From: Lineus longissimus
Taxonomy: Eukaryota > Nemertea > Pilidiophora > Heteronemertea > Lineidae
Assembly: GCF_910592395.1 (NCBI RefSeq)
Contig: NC_088326.1
Coordinates: forward strand, 6,765,001-6,829,000
Length of the DNA: 64,000 bases
Direction of reading: 5' to 3'
How positions within the stretch are numbered: the first letter of the stretch is position 1; each line of letters begins with the position of its first letter. The position numbers and the translations under genes are program-made. Below the pieces are notes generated by a model. The model had not been told where the DNA came from and searched no databases. It worked only from the letters and a program-made list of their open reading frames with translations. Below are positions 47,085-58,225 of this stretch, piece by piece.

Positions 47085-47250
47085 TATTTATCAAAGTTAT
47101 CAATTGTATAAGGCCAGGGAAACATACACTGCTTTTTTCACTTGGTGGTGCCTGGCTGTGGAGGTAACCTGCTCTCGACCATTTCAAGAGAAATGACTAT
47201 GAAATGTTCTGTAATTAACACAGTTTACCCAATATTGAACAGATTGGGTT

Positions 47251-48539
47251 ATTGATCAGTTTGGAAGAAACTTCTTTGAAATATTCAATATTGGGTGGAT
47301 TGTGGTAATAACTTTATAGTCATTTTACTTAAAAAGTCAAGAGTGGTATTCATTTATTGTAGTCACAGTGTAAAATGTTCAATTCTCATCAGGAGGTTTT
47401 TATTAATAGATATGCGAATGTGTCCACTGAACAAAATTGTTGTAATTCAAATGATGTCTATTGATTGATTAATAAATACATCTTTAAAACTAAATCGTGT
47501 GGTCATTTCATTACTTGGACCCTTCAGCCTGGAAATTCTTCTTCTTTGTGTTCATTTCCATCTAACAGACTCTCCAGACTTACTAGTAATCAGAAGCGGA
47601 GTTGGTGTTCGTCAGCCGGTCAAGTCTCCCTCCTCAACGCTGCAAGCGTTGGGCATCTTCCCAGGATGCGCTCTTCAGTCATTGGCTCGATCTGGGGGGT
47701 GTCGCTATCTCCTTACTCCTAAACAGAAGCCTGGAACAAGCTGGACATCGGGCAGCAAACCCAATATTAATGTGCTCAGAACACTTCTCAAGTAATTAGT
47801 GTTTCAGAGTGATCTATAGCCTATACCTAATACAATAGTGATGGTTTCGGGCAGGGCTTAGAGGAGGCTTAGAGTAACGAGACTAGTATATAGCAGGCCC
47901 GGGAAAGCAGGGGCGTAGGTAGCAGAGGGGGGGGGGAAATGCCCCCTCCCCCGAGGTCACCAAAATATGTGTTTTTGGCCAAAAGATTTCATAAAGGGTC
48001 ATTTTGTCCCCCAGAGAGCCTTTTGCCCCCCCCGCCAGACCAAAAAGCTAGCTACGCCCCTGGCCCTGCAGGTGTATAGTATAATTTACTCTAAGTAAGG
48101 GCAGGGCAATAAGGAAAGGTGCTATGCTGCATGTAGGCCCCATTGTATTCTATAACAAAGAAACCCAACATATGATTTAAAGGTGCCGGTGTAATAGAAT
48201 CAGATGCCCCCTGATATTAAATGCCCTCAACAATAGAACACCGGCACCATTCAATAGGACTCTAAAGAGGCCAAGACCCTTCATCCGAAGAAGAAAAATA
48301 CAGGCGGGCATCAGGAAAGGGAGGGCATTTGATTCTATCACAGCGGAACAATATATCTCCCTTTTCCCACAAGAACTAATATTCCTCACAAAGGAATTCT
48401 AGACTGGACTTAGATTCATGGGGACCAGCATTTCTTTTACACCCGCACGCGGAGCATGAGCTGAGCTACTACTGCACGCCAACATATCAACCAACAGCAC
48501 CGCCATTTCTTCAAACGGTTGGAAGTGATACTACCAGTC
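47251..48539. other. Interior of the 9-bp-duplication element, no gene
   Basis: Frames at 47,465-47,800 overlap one another and carry no domain. At 47,925-48,060 is a short stretch with GGGGGGGAAATGCCCCCTCCCC snapback. Nothing else recognised. Confidence 0.45.
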
Positions 48540-48833
48540 ACGTGTGGTTCCTGGTCAGAGAGGTTCCTAGCTGTGGAGGTGGTGCCCAGCCAGAGAGGTA
48601 GGCTGGCGGAGGGTGTTGAAACAATGGGATTAGCTAGGAAATAATATATATGGAGTTAAAAAAGTAAAGGTAGGCAAGCGAGGGACCAGATTTGAAGCGA
48701 GAGACAGCTCCACTTCGGACCTCTCGTATGACCAGAAAACGCAGAGAAACGGAATATTTTTTGCTCATCACGCCATCTATAACACTCCAATTTTTAATCC
48801 CATGCCTTCTGTTAGCCATCAATCGCATATTAA

Positions 48834-49142
48834 CAACATTGTCGGCATTGTTTGATGGTGGTGAAAGCGAATAAATTCAGAAAACTCTCCGTCCACCATC
48901 CCCCTCCTTGGTAATCTAATCAAAATGACGCCAGCATCGCACCGCAGTGAAGGGAATCCCGCGCGCTGATTGGCTTTTTGCTTGTAAACAGCGACCTGGC
49001 AGAATTATGTGTTTATTTCTAGCCAATCAGCGCACGGGACTCCATTCACTGCGAGTTCAGGTTACCAAGGAGGGGGATGGTGGACGGAGAGTTTTCTGAA
49101 TTTATTCGCTTTCACCACCATCAAACGATGCCGACAATGTTG
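48834..49142. mobile_element. Palindromic MITE with TTAA flanks
   Basis: TTAA at 48830-48833 and 49143-49146. Arms of about 80 bp start CAACATTGTCGGCATTG and end CGATGCCGACAATGTTG. The inner part is also inverted (CGCGCTGATTGGCT, AGCCAATCAGCGCA), so almost the whole 309 bp folds. TTAA suggests piggyBac mobilisation; ends differ from CCCTTT. Confidence 0.75.
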
Positions 49143-49146
49143 TTAA

Positions 49147-50430
49147 TAAGCGCTACTATGGTTAACGTGCATACGACGTATCCAATGTAAACAATGTTTC
49201 TCAAGTCCATGGATTCGTTTCAAATGGCTTAAATTTGACTTAAAATGGCCGCCAGAAGAGATAAACGCGCGAATGTAGCAACTCGACTATTCTGAGCTCC
49301 GAGAGAGAACCACACGATTATTCTCTCTGTTTTTTAATCAAACTTCAATTTCTGGGGGTTTACCCCCCGACATATGTGTTTTGATTTTTGAGACTTTAGT
49401 AATGATATCCAAAAGATGCTTAAAATGGATATAATCCCGAAATAATGAAGCAAAAGACGGGCAGGCGTTCCGAAAAAAAAAATGTTATTTTGAGATTTCA
49501 ATAAACCTTTTGAATGAATTCCACATGGGCCGTGGTGGGATCCGAAGACACCTTTAGGAGGAATGCATGTTTTTATGGGGTACCATTGGTTTTGCAGATC
49601 TTCTGTTTTTTTCTAAAGAATAATCAATATTCGCTAGCAGGCTTTTTATGCTCCCAGGTATGAAGAGGGTTCTATGTTCCTTGAGTTCTTTGTTCATCAG
49701 TCTGGTGTTCCTCAAGAGTAAAGTGTCTTCAAGTCTCTTGGCCAGCAAAAACCCTTTCCAACCAATTTTTTATGCATTAACCATTCGGCAACATGTTGGT
49801 GGGGGAAAAACCTGATCCCTAGATCCCTGACCCCTTGAATTGGTTGCCCAGGTACGACCACAAGCAATTGCCTCAAGGAAGACACCAGTACGACCTCGTG
49901 GGAGTCTTGCCAATATCATGCCAGTGAAAAGGAAGGGTAATCATGATGGTTGAGGGTTGCAGTTAGGGTACCATCAAAGGAGTACCTCTTCCTCGCTCTG
50001 TCAAAGGACTGCACCATCATGAAGGTTTGGGGGTTCCACTCGAGCGCCCCAGGGTAAGCAGCTCGGAAGGACTTATTGAGAGGCCAATAGGGGGTTTGGG
50101 GGCCTTCCCCCCAATGCACTGGCTAAAACATGTCAGAAGGACGGGGGTTGGGGGGGGGAGGGGCTCTCCATGGCGACAGTTGCGCGAGTTCAATAGAGCT
50201 TGCACTTTACATTAGAATCTGCCAGAGTCCCAGACTACGATAGTCTGGACACCTTTCGGGGGGGGGACATTTTCCATTTCTTTGCCGGCTATTATGACGA
50301 TGGAGTTGAGTTACTGCTAATGCGATACACGGAGAAAAATGTTTATCAAAACAAAAAATTGGCGGAAGGAACTATAGCAGGGTCCCAACCAGGGGGTTTG
50401 GGGGGTTTCCCCCCAACCTAAGGCGCTGCG
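49147..50430. repeat. Dispersed 1.3-kb repeat, copy B
   Basis: Matches copy A from GCGCTACTATGGTTAACGTG onwards to CAACCAGGGGGTTTGG. It lacks the 31-bp hairpin seen in other copies near its start and has an extra CACCTTTAGGAGGAATG near 49,550. No gene called. Confidence 0.8.
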
Positions 50431-50675
50431 CGCTTACTAGGGCACTGCACTGATAATATTATTTCCTAGCTAATCCCATTGTTTAGCTCAATAATCCCGC
50501 TAATTAGCATTCAGGGGCCTATGGTTTGACGTACCGGGGTAAAACGTAATGGTCGCTCCCCCATTTCGCTCGTTTCGTTTCGTTGCGCAAAGTCCAGTAA
50601 GTCTTTCCCCCCAACCTAAAGGCGCTGTGCGCTTACTAGCCCTGGCCTAGGGCACTGCACTGATAATATTAAGGA
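50415..50675. repeat. Two direct repeats of a CCTAAGGCGCTG segment around a target repeat
   Basis: CCCCAACCTAAGGCGCTGCG through GGGCACTGCACTGATAATATT occurs at 50,411-50,460 and again at 50,606-50,672. Between them lies the inverse of the sequence at 38,872-38,922 plus TTGCGCAAAGTCCAGTAAG, which is the inverse of 38,235-38,253. Confidence 0.65.
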
Positions 50676-51286
50676 CGGATCCTTACCCTGTTATTCATGA
50701 TCTTTCTTGGGATTGTCGATCTATCCTATGGGCACAAATGTTATGACCCCAGCAGTCGTATACTGTGCACTCCGATCCAGCGTATGTCAAACGTACAAGA
50801 CGTAATATAGTCTGGTGGCTTAATAACACTCACAACCACCTACCTGCGACCCTAGTCATGGTTATCACTGTTATCTGACTTCAGAGCGCGAGTTCACCAT
50901 ACTTCGAAATACTACATGTACTAAGTCCAGTTTACTATTACCTAAATCCCACACTATTTATTGATGACGTCAAGAGTTGCGGGAAATACGGATTGAGTTA
51001 TTTATTTGCCTGCTTCTCAACGTGCGTAGTTTATTTGTATATTGCATCCTAAGGAAATCAGGGGTTAATGTTCGCTTCTTCGGCATGTGTGCAATATTAA
51101 CCCCTGATTTCCTCAGGATGCTTGTATTGTTGCGACACAGCCAATGTTATATCCAATCGGCGATTGCAGGTCATGTGATCTTTGAGATTTCGCGGGAAAT
51201 GAAATTGTAACCAAACGAACTGCATACGTAGTTCAAATGTCGATGATTGCCTGGTGTTTTGGTAGGAGCTCGGGGGGGGACAAAAA
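50676..51286. other. Intergenic; contains a 78-bp hairpin
   Basis: At 51,044-51,121 two 26-bp arms (GCATCCTAAGGAAATCAGGG and its inverse, one mismatch) enclose a 26-bp loop. No gene. Confidence 0.6.
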
Positions 51287-51291
51287 TTTAC

Positions 51292-51530
51292 TGTTGGATT
51301 CGTGGTAGAGCTAGCAGAGTCAGCAGAGTCCGGCATGATGGTAACATTAGAGAAAGGAATAAAAGAAGGGAACATGTGTTTGCATTGAACGTAGAACGGG
51401 AACTGACTTATTCTTTATTGTAATATCCTGACAAGCCTTCATGGTAATCACTTGCATACATGAATATATAATGAGCAAACATAGGTGGCAGCACCTTACA
51501 GTATAGGAAGGAGATCACCATATTCTAACA
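51292..51530 (-). repeat. Copia 3' LTR
   Basis: 239 bp with TG...CA ends on the minus strand. Preceded on that strand by the polypurine tract AAGTGGGGG (about 51,531-51,539). Confidence 0.92.
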
Positions 51531-51793
51531 CCCCCACTTGATCGAAACTTTCTAAGAATAATCTCTAAATAATGCACTTGTGTCTTTAACTTCAAAAACC
51601 CTTGGAAACAAAACATCAAAGTACTAAGTAAATCTGTTCAAATGCTATTAAAGATTTTCTAACTAAACATTCTACTACACACGTAATTAGGCTCCATTGT
51701 GGTCCTAATCATCTATCTAAGACTCAGTTTGAGCTCCATGGTTTGAGCTGGGATTATTTCAAGTCTCTATTAAAGCGCCAAACCATCTTATTC

Positions 51794-54700
51794 CTAACCA
51801 AACAGGAATTTCTTAAAACCTTCTAACTTGAATCTTGTGGCTGGCTTTGTCATGACATCTGCGATCATACTGGCAGTGGGACAATACTCAAGCTTGATTT
51901 TTCCACCGCTTGAAGCAGACCGGATGTAGTGATAACGGATGTCTATGTGCTTGGAGCGTTGGCGGTTTACAGGATTGCGCGCCAGGGCAATTGTACCTTG
52001 GTTATCCTCATATATCAACGCTGGCTCATATTCACCATCAACATCAACATCCCGCAACATCTGAGTCAGAAATTGACTCTCCTGGACAGCAGCAGATAAG
52101 GCAATGTACTCGGCCTCACACGACGACAATGCTACTGTCGGTTGTTTTCTTGACTTCCAAGAAATTGGCGCACCTTCTTTAGTCAGTGCGAAACAGTACC
52201 CAGTTGTACTCCTCCTGTCCTCAGGGGACGATGCCCAATCAGCATCACTATACCCAGTGAGAGAAAGACCATTCTCACATCTTCTGTAGCAAAGTTCATA
52301 GTCAATGGTACCCTTCAAATACCTTAAGACATGTTTTGCCGCAGTCATGTGCCCTTGTAGGGGCTTGGATGCATACTGGGACAGTTTGGTGACCACCCAG
52401 CATATATCTGGTCTGGTGCATGTCATGAGGTAGATGAGACTGCCAATGATCTCCCTGTACAAACGAGGGTCAGCCCTTTCATCATTTTCATCCACAGTTA
52501 ATTTCTGTTCTGACGGAGTACATCTAGGCTTACAATCTGACATCCCAAACCTTTCAAGTAGTTTGGTCAAGTACCTCTTCTGATTCATCTTGACACACCC
52601 ATTTCCTTGCTCGAAATCGATACCAAGGAAATATGCAAGTTTCCCCAGGTCCTTCAGAACAAATTTCTGTTTCAGCTGATTTTTCACACTCGTCATTACA
52701 GTATCGCTGCTTGCCGCGATAATCAGATCATCTACCCACACAATGATAATCACCAAATCTTGCTCAGTTTTTCTAACATACACACATGGATCAACTTGAC
52801 TCTGAGCGAACTTATCCTCAATGAGGTGACCATGCAACAAGCTGTTCCAGTTTCTGCCCGATTGCTTCAGACCATACAGGGATTTATTCAGCTTATACAC
52901 TAATCTTCCTGCCGGCTTAACAGGATCAGCTGGGACCTCAAATCCCTCAGCCTGGTCAACATATACCTCACAATCAATGGGAGCATTAAGGTAAGCTGTT
53001 TTTACATCCATCTGATGTAAGATTAGCCCTTCCTGAGCTGCCATCTGCATGAGGGTACGAACTGCAGTGAAACTTGCTGTTGGAGCAAAAGTTTCTTGGT
53101 AGTCAACGCCTTCTACCTGACTGTAACCTTTGGCAACAAACCTGGCCTTGTAGGTTTTCGCGCCCAATGCATCTTCTTTGATTGCATACACCCACCTACC
53201 CCCCACTGCTTTCCTGCCTCTTGGCAATGGGGTCAAAATGAAAGTGTCATTTACTTCCAAAGAATTCATCTCATCTTTCATAGCTTCCTGCCAACTACCG
53301 GCATCTGGAGACCTCGTGGCCTCTCTATAGCTCTGTGGAATTGATGAAACGACCTTGTACACCTGATCAACATTCATCTTGACCTGATCATCATCATCAG
53401 AAGAATCCATGCCTGTTACATAATTTTCCTGGAGGTACGGGGGAGGCTTCCTCTCCCTACTAGGGGGTTTCCTGATTTTAGGGATTTCACAACCTAACTC
53501 AGGGTTGGACTCTCTCAAAATGGGTGTGGCATTTTCAACACGTATGTCATCAGTTTCAGGCATAGTTTCATCTGATGATTCATCAGGTACATTCTCAACC
53601 TCATCTGCAACTGATACATTTTCGGCGGAGGGCTCTGAGCCAACATCACCGCGTCGCCCAAAGAACATGTCGTCATCCTCATACGACACTCCAGTTGATG
53701 ACTCATCACTGGAATTCTCAGGAGTGGCTGTGGTGGAAACAAACTTCACCACACGATGCTTCATGACCTTTCCTGTTTCTCGGAAATACACCAAGTATGC
53801 TGGACTCGCACGATCATACCCAACAAAGATACCTTTTGTGCACCTGGGGTCCAGCTTCTTCTTGTCTTGCCTGTAAGCGTAGCATTCTGAGCCAAACACT
53901 CTCATGTGAGCCAAATTTGGCTTTCTACCCGTCAAGGCGAAATACGGGGTCTGTTCTACCCGTTTCTTGTAACACCTGTTACGAATATATGCAGCCGCCA
54001 TCACTGCATATGGCCACATTTCTTTACCAAGTTTTGCTTGGATCAATAAGCATCGACCCATTTCAAATAACACCCTCCAGTAGCGTTCGGCGGTCCCATT
54101 CTGGTGCGGGGAATAAGGCGCACTTTTCTCATGCCTTATTTTGTTCCTTCTGAGGAGTGATGCGAAGGCTTCACAGGTGTACTCTGTACCATTGTCACTA
54201 CGCATGCATTTGACATTTCCAAGAAAAGCAGAGTCAGCCAGAAATCTCTCAGTAGCTTTGACTGCATCACTCTTGCTCTTCAGGAAATATACAAACACGA
54301 ATCCTGAGTAGTCATCTGTGAAGACCATCGCATACCTAAAACCCTCAGACGACTCTTGCTCAATGGGCCCAGCAAGATCTGTATGCACCATTTCTAATGG
54401 GACAGTCGCACGTGTCCTGGGGACCCTACTTCTTGTTTTACACATTTTACCCATAACACATACATCACAGTCACCAGGTCCTGATTTTACATCAATGATG
54501 TTCATGCCATCGACCAAGTCCGGAAGTTTCTGCACATCTTCAAGGTTGCAGTGTCCTAAAATCTCGTGCCACGCCTTAATATCACGTGTGACACACACGG
54601 TATCTGTGATCGATGCGATTTCGTCCCTGCGGTAGTCATGCATATCAAGGTAGTATAGTCTTTCGTGTTTCTTGATATCAAAGACCGTTCCACTTTTGTG

Positions 54701-55453
54701 TACCAATTCCGCCCTGTCATCATAGAACAGAATCTTGGCACCTCCCCGAGTAGCGGCATCCACAGAAAAGATATCCTGTGGGTACGAGGGTATGAACAAC
54801 GCGTTTCTCAACAAAACTTCGGATTTCTTCCCAGATCTGTCCATCAGTGTGACCGTAGCGTCACCTCGCTTCTTAGCCACATTATTGGACTTTGTGCCAT
54901 TCGCCAACTCGATGTAGTGTCTCTCAGGCACAAATCTCGAATCAAACGTCTTGAACCTTGATTCATCAGTCAGGATGTGCGTTGTCGCACCGCAATCGAC
55001 CAGCAAAGCGTCTCTTTTCAGCTCACAGCTTTGGTCAGCTGCTTTGAAGGCAAAAGAATGAAATGAGTTTTCGTTACCTTGATCATGGGCATTCCTGTCC
55101 TCCATGTCCGATACGACTTTTACCGATTCCTTAGCATTCCTTTTCTTCTTTCTGCAGTTGCTTTCGTTATGCGACGATGACTTGCATTGCGAGCACCATT
55201 TTCCCGCCGAAAATCCGCTCTGCGCATTCGGTTTCTTGGTCGGACATTTCCGTGAAATATGTCCTGTTTTCCCACACGAGTAACATTCGATATTCGGATT
55301 CCATCCTGGGTTTGAATGAGGCGCACCATGGAACACTCTCATCACGGTGTCTTCACTACCCGAACTTCTGGCCTTTTCCGTGTCCTCGAAACTACGGAGT
55401 GCCCCCTTGAACTCCGTGAATGACTGCTTTTTGTCAGTCTGTGTGACACACAA
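51794..55453 (-). CDS. Copia polyprotein: nucleocapsid, protease, integrase, RT, RNase H
   Basis: The frame runs 1,219 codons. Order: end of Gag ([20 protein letters not shown]); zinc knuckle [14 protein letters not shown] (57-70) and second [14 protein letters not shown]; protease [11 protein letters not shown] (Asp about 153, Cys replacing the common Ser); integrase HHCC region ([10 protein letters not shown] ... [10 protein letters not shown]), D358 (HTDL), D420 (SDNGTEY), E456 (NGTAERYW); RT with [20 protein letters not shown] and the active-site WVDDLII; RNase H with [17 protein letters not shown] and EDNQGTI. No stop interrupts it. It has no start codon of its own: the listed end is the frame boundary, and normally it is fused to the upstream Gag. 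It copies and inserts the element through an RNA intermediate. Confidence 0.92.
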   Translation of the reverse strand: MCVTQTDKKQSFTEFKGALRSFEDTEKARSSGSEDTVMRVFHGAPHSNPGWNPNIECYSCGKTGHISRKCPTKKPNAQSGFSAGKWCSQCKSSSHNESNCRKKKRNAKESVKVVSDMEDRNAHDQGNENSFHSFAFKAADQSCELKRDALLVDCGATTHILTDESRFKTFDSRFVPERHYIELANGTKSNNVAKKRGDATVTLMDRSGKKSEVLLRNALFIPSYPQDIFSVDAATRGGAKILFYDDRAELVHKSGTVFDIKKHERLYYLDMHDYRRDEIASITDTVCVTRDIKAWHEILGHCNLEDVQKLPDLVDGMNIIDVKSGPGDCDVCVMGKMCKTRSRVPRTRATVPLEMVHTDLAGPIEQESSEGFRYAMVFTDDYSGFVFVYFLKSKSDAVKATERFLADSAFLGNVKCMRSDNGTEYTCEAFASLLRRNKIRHEKSAPYSPHQNGTAERYWRVLFEMGRCLLIQAKLGKEMWPYAVMAAAYIRNRCYKKRVEQTPYFALTGRKPNLAHMRVFGSECYAYRQDKKKLDPRCTKGIFVGYDRASPAYLVYFRETGKVMKHRVVKFVSTTATPENSSDESSTGVSYEDDDMFFGRRGDVGSEPSAENVSVADEVENVPDESSDETMPETDDIRVENATPILRESNPELGCEIPKIRKPPSRERKPPPYLQENYVTGMDSSDDDDQVKMNVDQVYKVVSSIPQSYREATRSPDAGSWQEAMKDEMNSLEVNDTFILTPLPRGRKAVGGRWVYAIKEDALGAKTYKARFVAKGYSQVEGVDYQETFAPTASFTAVRTLMQMAAQEGLILHQMDVKTAYLNAPIDCEVYVDQAEGFEVPADPVKPAGRLVYKLNKSLYGLKQSGRNWNSLLHGHLIEDKFAQSQVDPCVYVRKTEQDLVIIIVWVDDLIIAASSDTVMTSVKNQLKQKFVLKDLGKLAYFLGIDFEQGNGCVKMNQKRYLTKLLERFGMSDCKPRCTPSEQKLTVDENDERADPRLYREIIGSLIYLMTCTRPDICWVVTKLSQYASKPLQGHMTAAKHVLRYLKGTIDYELCYRRCENGLSLTGYSDADWASSPEDRRSTTGYCFALTKEGAPISWKSRKQPTVALSSCEAEYIALSAAVQESQFLTQMLRDVDVDGEYEPALIYEDNQGTIALARNPVNRQRSKHIDIRYHYIRSASSGGKIKLEYCPTASMIADVMTKPATRFKLEGFKKFLFG

Positions 55454-55997
55454 CGAACGGTTTGTACGATTCTGGTAGTCCCTTCAGAACCATAGCGATC
55501 AGTAAACTGTCCTGGACGGTCTCTCCTGCGTTTTTCAATGCGCACGCTGCATTTTCCGCCCGAATTACATAGTCCGTGATTGTCTCCCCGGAAACTTTTA
55601 CTAACGAAGTCAACTCCGTGTAGAGCGCAATCACCCTGGGCTTTCCCGTGCCCGCATAGTGCTCTCGCAGAATCCTGAGAGCCTTCCGTCCGTTGTCCGC
55701 AGCATCCCTCATTACCAGGCTCAAACTTTTGTCGTCTAGGAATTGAATTAATTCCGCATATGTAAGTTCATTTTTAGCTTGGCCTACCTCGTCCGTGGGA
55801 TCCGCATCCGCAGTTATTGTATCCTTCAGTTTTTGTATCTTCATGTAACCCAAAAACTTCACCTCCCATTGTTCGTATCTCCTCTCATCTCCGTCAAAAA
55901 TTAACCGGTTAAATCTCCCTTGCGCAGTGGGAGCGTGTTGCTGTCCATAACCTGTTGGATTCGTGGTAGAGCTAGCAGAGTCAGCAGAGTCCGGCAT
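55434..55997 (-). CDS. Copia Gag N-terminal part, frameshifted from pol
   Basis: I take the ATG at 55997 ([20 protein letters not shown]) as start; an in-frame ATG at 56036 lies further inside the LTR. The first 15 codons are LTR sequence and the next ones cross the primer-binding site. The body has the UBN2-type Gag pattern: [54 protein letters not shown] and [19 protein letters not shown]. It ends after VVCHTD because a GTGTGT tract is out of phase by one or two bases; the pol frame carries on with TQTDKK. Confidence 0.85.
   Translation of the reverse strand: MPDSADSASSTTNPTGYGQQHAPTAQGRFNRLIFDGDERRYEQWEVKFLGYMKIQKLKDTITADADPTDEVGQAKNELTYAELIQFLDDKSLSLVMRDAADNGRKALRILREHYAGTGKPRVIALYTELTSLVKVSGETITDYVIRAENAACALKNAGETVQDSLLIAMVLKGLPESYKPFVVCHTD
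55931..55952 (-). promoter_or_regulatory. Copia primer-binding site inside Gag frame
   Basis: On the minus strand GGTTATGG follows the LTR end CCAACA directly. GGTTATGG is complementary to CCATAACC of the initiator tRNA-Met anticodon loop, the half-tRNA primer known for Drosophila copia. Complementarity beyond these eight bases is partial. Confidence 0.55.
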
Positions 55998-56191
55998 GAT
56001 GGTAACATTAGAGAAAGGAATAAAAGAAGGGAACATGTGTTTGCATTGAACGTAGAACGGGAACTGACTTATTCTTTATTGTAATATCCTGACAAGCCTT
56101 CATGGTAATCACTTGCATACATGAATATATAATGAGCAAACATAGGTGGCAGCACCTTACAGTATAGGAAGGAGATCACCATATTCTAACA
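55953..56191 (-). repeat. Copia 5' LTR
   Basis: 239 bp, TGTTAGAATATGG to CGAATCCAACA on the minus strand. It holds a TATATA box (about 56,125-56,131), AATAAA (56,075-56,080) and the Gag start codons. Confidence 0.9.
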
Positions 56192-56196
56192 TTTAC

Positions 56197-56692
56197 CATC
56201 AACCGAACAGGAGAAAACGAATGGAAAAAGAGCAAGTAACTCGGAAGCCACCTAGACACTGAGAAAGATATATAGAAAAGAAAAGGTCTAGCCATGGATG
56301 CTTTCAACACCCTGTCCAAATATTTCAACAACCCAAGAGCCACAACCAGAATCTAAATGAACATCTTCATGACTTTCATCACCAGCATATCTTTACAACA
56401 GTGAACTCTGGACACTTACGAAACTACTGGGAAAGAAAATCGACACCTTCCAAAGAACCCTCCAGAGAAAAATAATTAATGTCAAAAGAGCAGACAGAAT
56501 TTCAAATCAAGAACTGTATCAAACAACCAACCCAACCATGGAGCCAAGACGTAAAAAGAAGAAGACTAAAGTGGCTGGGACACCTCCTAAGACTACTAGA
56601 TGAAACACCATTAAAAAAAGCCGTAGATGAATTAAGAAAACCAACAAGAAGACCAAGAGGCAAACCAAAAACCACGTGGATGAGTCACTGAA
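56197..56692 (+). pseudogene. LINE reverse transcriptase C-terminal fragment
   Basis: EWKKSK, then LGSHLDTEKDI, FLYNSELWTLT, KKIDTFQRTLQRKIINV and, after a frameshift near 56,515, RRRLKWLGHLLR and RPRGKPKTTW. This is the typical end of LINE ORF2 proteins (YLGS, NSE-x-W, the R-x-L-x-W-x-GH motif). Stops and a frameshift show decay; clade not determined. It begins directly at the copia border. Confidence 0.7.
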
Positions 56693-56821
56693 ATAAAAAC
56701 AGACCTTGAAAACACTAACATAACTTTGATACTAGATCATGTGACTGAACTGGCGAATGATAGGGCGGCACGGATATGCCTTGTGGCGCGCGCAATGTCG
56801 GCCAATGACGGAAAGCGTGTT

Positions 56822-56860
56822 TGATGATGATGATGATGATCGGGGGGGGGGGGGGGGGGC
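56822..56860. repeat. (GAT)n tract followed by an 18-base G run
   Basis: ATGATGATGATGATGATC then a G homopolymer (about 56,841-56,859). Confidence 0.85.
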
Positions 56861-56980
56861 AGATTTTTCGTAAGGAATTAACGTCAATCAACAATAACAT
56901 GGCGATATTTATTTTATAATATTATAAATAAATACACCGAGCAGAGACGATCGAAAAACCAACTTTTATTTCATGCATGG

Positions 56981-57806
56981 CCTATACACCTTTCCAGAAA
57001 TGGGGCGCTGAGTGTCCGAAATAGTGATGTCATAAGGGGAAACTAGGCCTTATGGTGGAGGGACAAAGGAGGTAGTCATGGTTGACCAACACACTTGAAT
57101 GCCTTTAATGACGGACAAGGGGGAAAAAGTTAGTTCCAATGCAAGCAACCAATTTTGGGAAGCATGTATAGGGCTTGTGGTATTCGACTCGATGACTCCA
57201 CGACGCGATGGCTCGATGACGCGATCGTTGCTATGGATTTTGCTAAAATACGGAATCCCATGATCCTGGTCTCCGGGCTACCGCTGCAACAGCAGAGGTT
57301 TTAGCTCGGCCTTCCCATACCAAGCTACGGTATGTGGAAGGATGTCCCCCCCCCCCCCCCCAGCCATGGCCACTGAAGATTGGTCCCCGCGATTGATTTT
57401 GATATTTAAAGGACTCGTGGAAGTTTCATAGCATGCAAAATGACCGGAGATTTAATTGACAAACAAGCTTCTAGTGGCCAATGTCAGATGTCATGTGGTA
57501 GTCTGTCAAGAATCGGAATTTCGCATATGTGCAGTTTTTTAGACTCAGTCACTCAGTCCCTCTTCTGTCCCTTGACATCTGCCCCCCCCCCCCCCCCCCC
57601 CCCAATACATCAGCCCCTATACATGCTTTCCGAAATTGGTGGCTTGCATTGGAACTAACTTTTTCCCCCTTGTCCGTCATTAAAGGCATTCAAGTGTGTT
57701 GGTCAACCATGACTATCTCCTTTGTCCCTCCAGCACAGGCCTAGTTTCCCCTTATGACATCACTATTTCGGACACTCAGCGCCCCATTTCTGGAAAGGTG
57801 TATAGG
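56981..57806. repeat. Inverted repeat with about 195-bp arms
   Basis: Left arm 56,981-57,172 (CCTATACACCTTTCCAGAAA to GAAGCATGTATAGGG), right arm 57,612-57,806 in inverse orientation. Between them are C runs of about 16 (57,345-57,361) and 20 (57,584-57,603). Confidence 0.85.
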
Positions 57807-58225
57807 ACATTTAATATTGCCGTGCTGAACGGATATCCAGAGCCAACCTTGTCTCCAGGAACTCGCGTGTCATTTTAACATTGGAATTTCTGCTCGTAAA
57901 GATCCTGGGTAGGAGGTTGATCTGAACCAGCTATATTTAGGTGTATTAGCTGTATTGACGGTAAGATACCAGTGGCTTGCATAGCAACATGGCGCATGGT
58001 TTTATGAAAAATGCGAACTTGAAGGAAACGAAAAATGGTCGGATTAGATACGGTGAAAACAGCTGGAAAGGGGTTGGTAATGATCGGTTCTTTTTTATTT
58101 TCCTCCACTTATGATTCTATGTATAAATTACAGTCCAAGCAGTGATATTCTTTAAAAAGATTCCAACCGGATCGCGTCATCGAGTCATCGCGTCGTCGAG
58201 TCATCGAGTCGAATACCACAAGCCC
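57171..58225. mobile_element. TIR element with CGATGACTCGATGA ends and 7-8-bp duplication
   Basis: About 55-bp ends: GGGCTTGTGGTATTCGACTC followed by tandem GCGATGACTCGATGA-like units, mirrored at 58,171-58,225. ATGTATA flanks both sides (57164-57170, 58226-58232). 1,055 bp, no transposase. The right arm of the overlapping inverted repeat lies inside it. hAT-like by duplication length only. Confidence 0.72.

Larger units (their letters stand above)
39081..47250. repeat. 170-bp tandem repeat, about 2.6 units, split by BEL
   Basis: Units begin TGGTGGTGCCTGGCTGTGG at 39,081, 39,250 and 47,143. Removing BEL and one TATTT gives spacings of 169 and 170 bp. Each includes GTAACCTGCTCTCGACCATT and CAATATTGAACAGA. 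Confidence 0.85.
38923..48618. mobile_element. Non-autonomous TIR element with 9-bp target duplication (BEL nested inside)
   Basis: AAACAATGG flanks both sides (38914-38922, 48619-48627). Ends share GCCAG-CTACCTCTCTGG and CACCTCCACAGCTAGGAACC in inverse orientation (38,935-38,990 and 48,546-48,607). Copy 50,461-50,500 shows the target without the insert (GCTAAACAATGGGATTAGCT on its minus strand). Without BEL the element is about 1.97 kb. A 9-bp duplication fits Mutator-like elements, but no transposase remains. Confidence 0.72.
51292..56191 (-). mobile_element. Ty1/copia retrotransposon, nearly intact
   Basis: 4,900 bp on the minus strand, flanked by TTTAC (51287-51291, 56192-56196). The 239-bp LTRs look identical by eye. 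One frameshift separates Gag from the rest of the polyprotein; all catalytic motifs are present. It resembles the small copia elements (GalEA/Hydra-type) known from marine animals, but the clade is inferred. Confidence 0.93.

Noticed and set aside
47465-47799. Possible THAP-like ending CSEHFSSN in a plus-strand frame
   Set aside because: The zinc-ligand pattern and spacing of a THAP domain are absent and three overlapping frames are equally open.
53505-54961. Plus-strand open frames across the copia element
   Set aside because: They are antisense shadows of the copia polyprotein.
57440-57744. Proline-rich peptides near 57.6 kb
   Set aside because: Caused by the 20-base C homopolymer.
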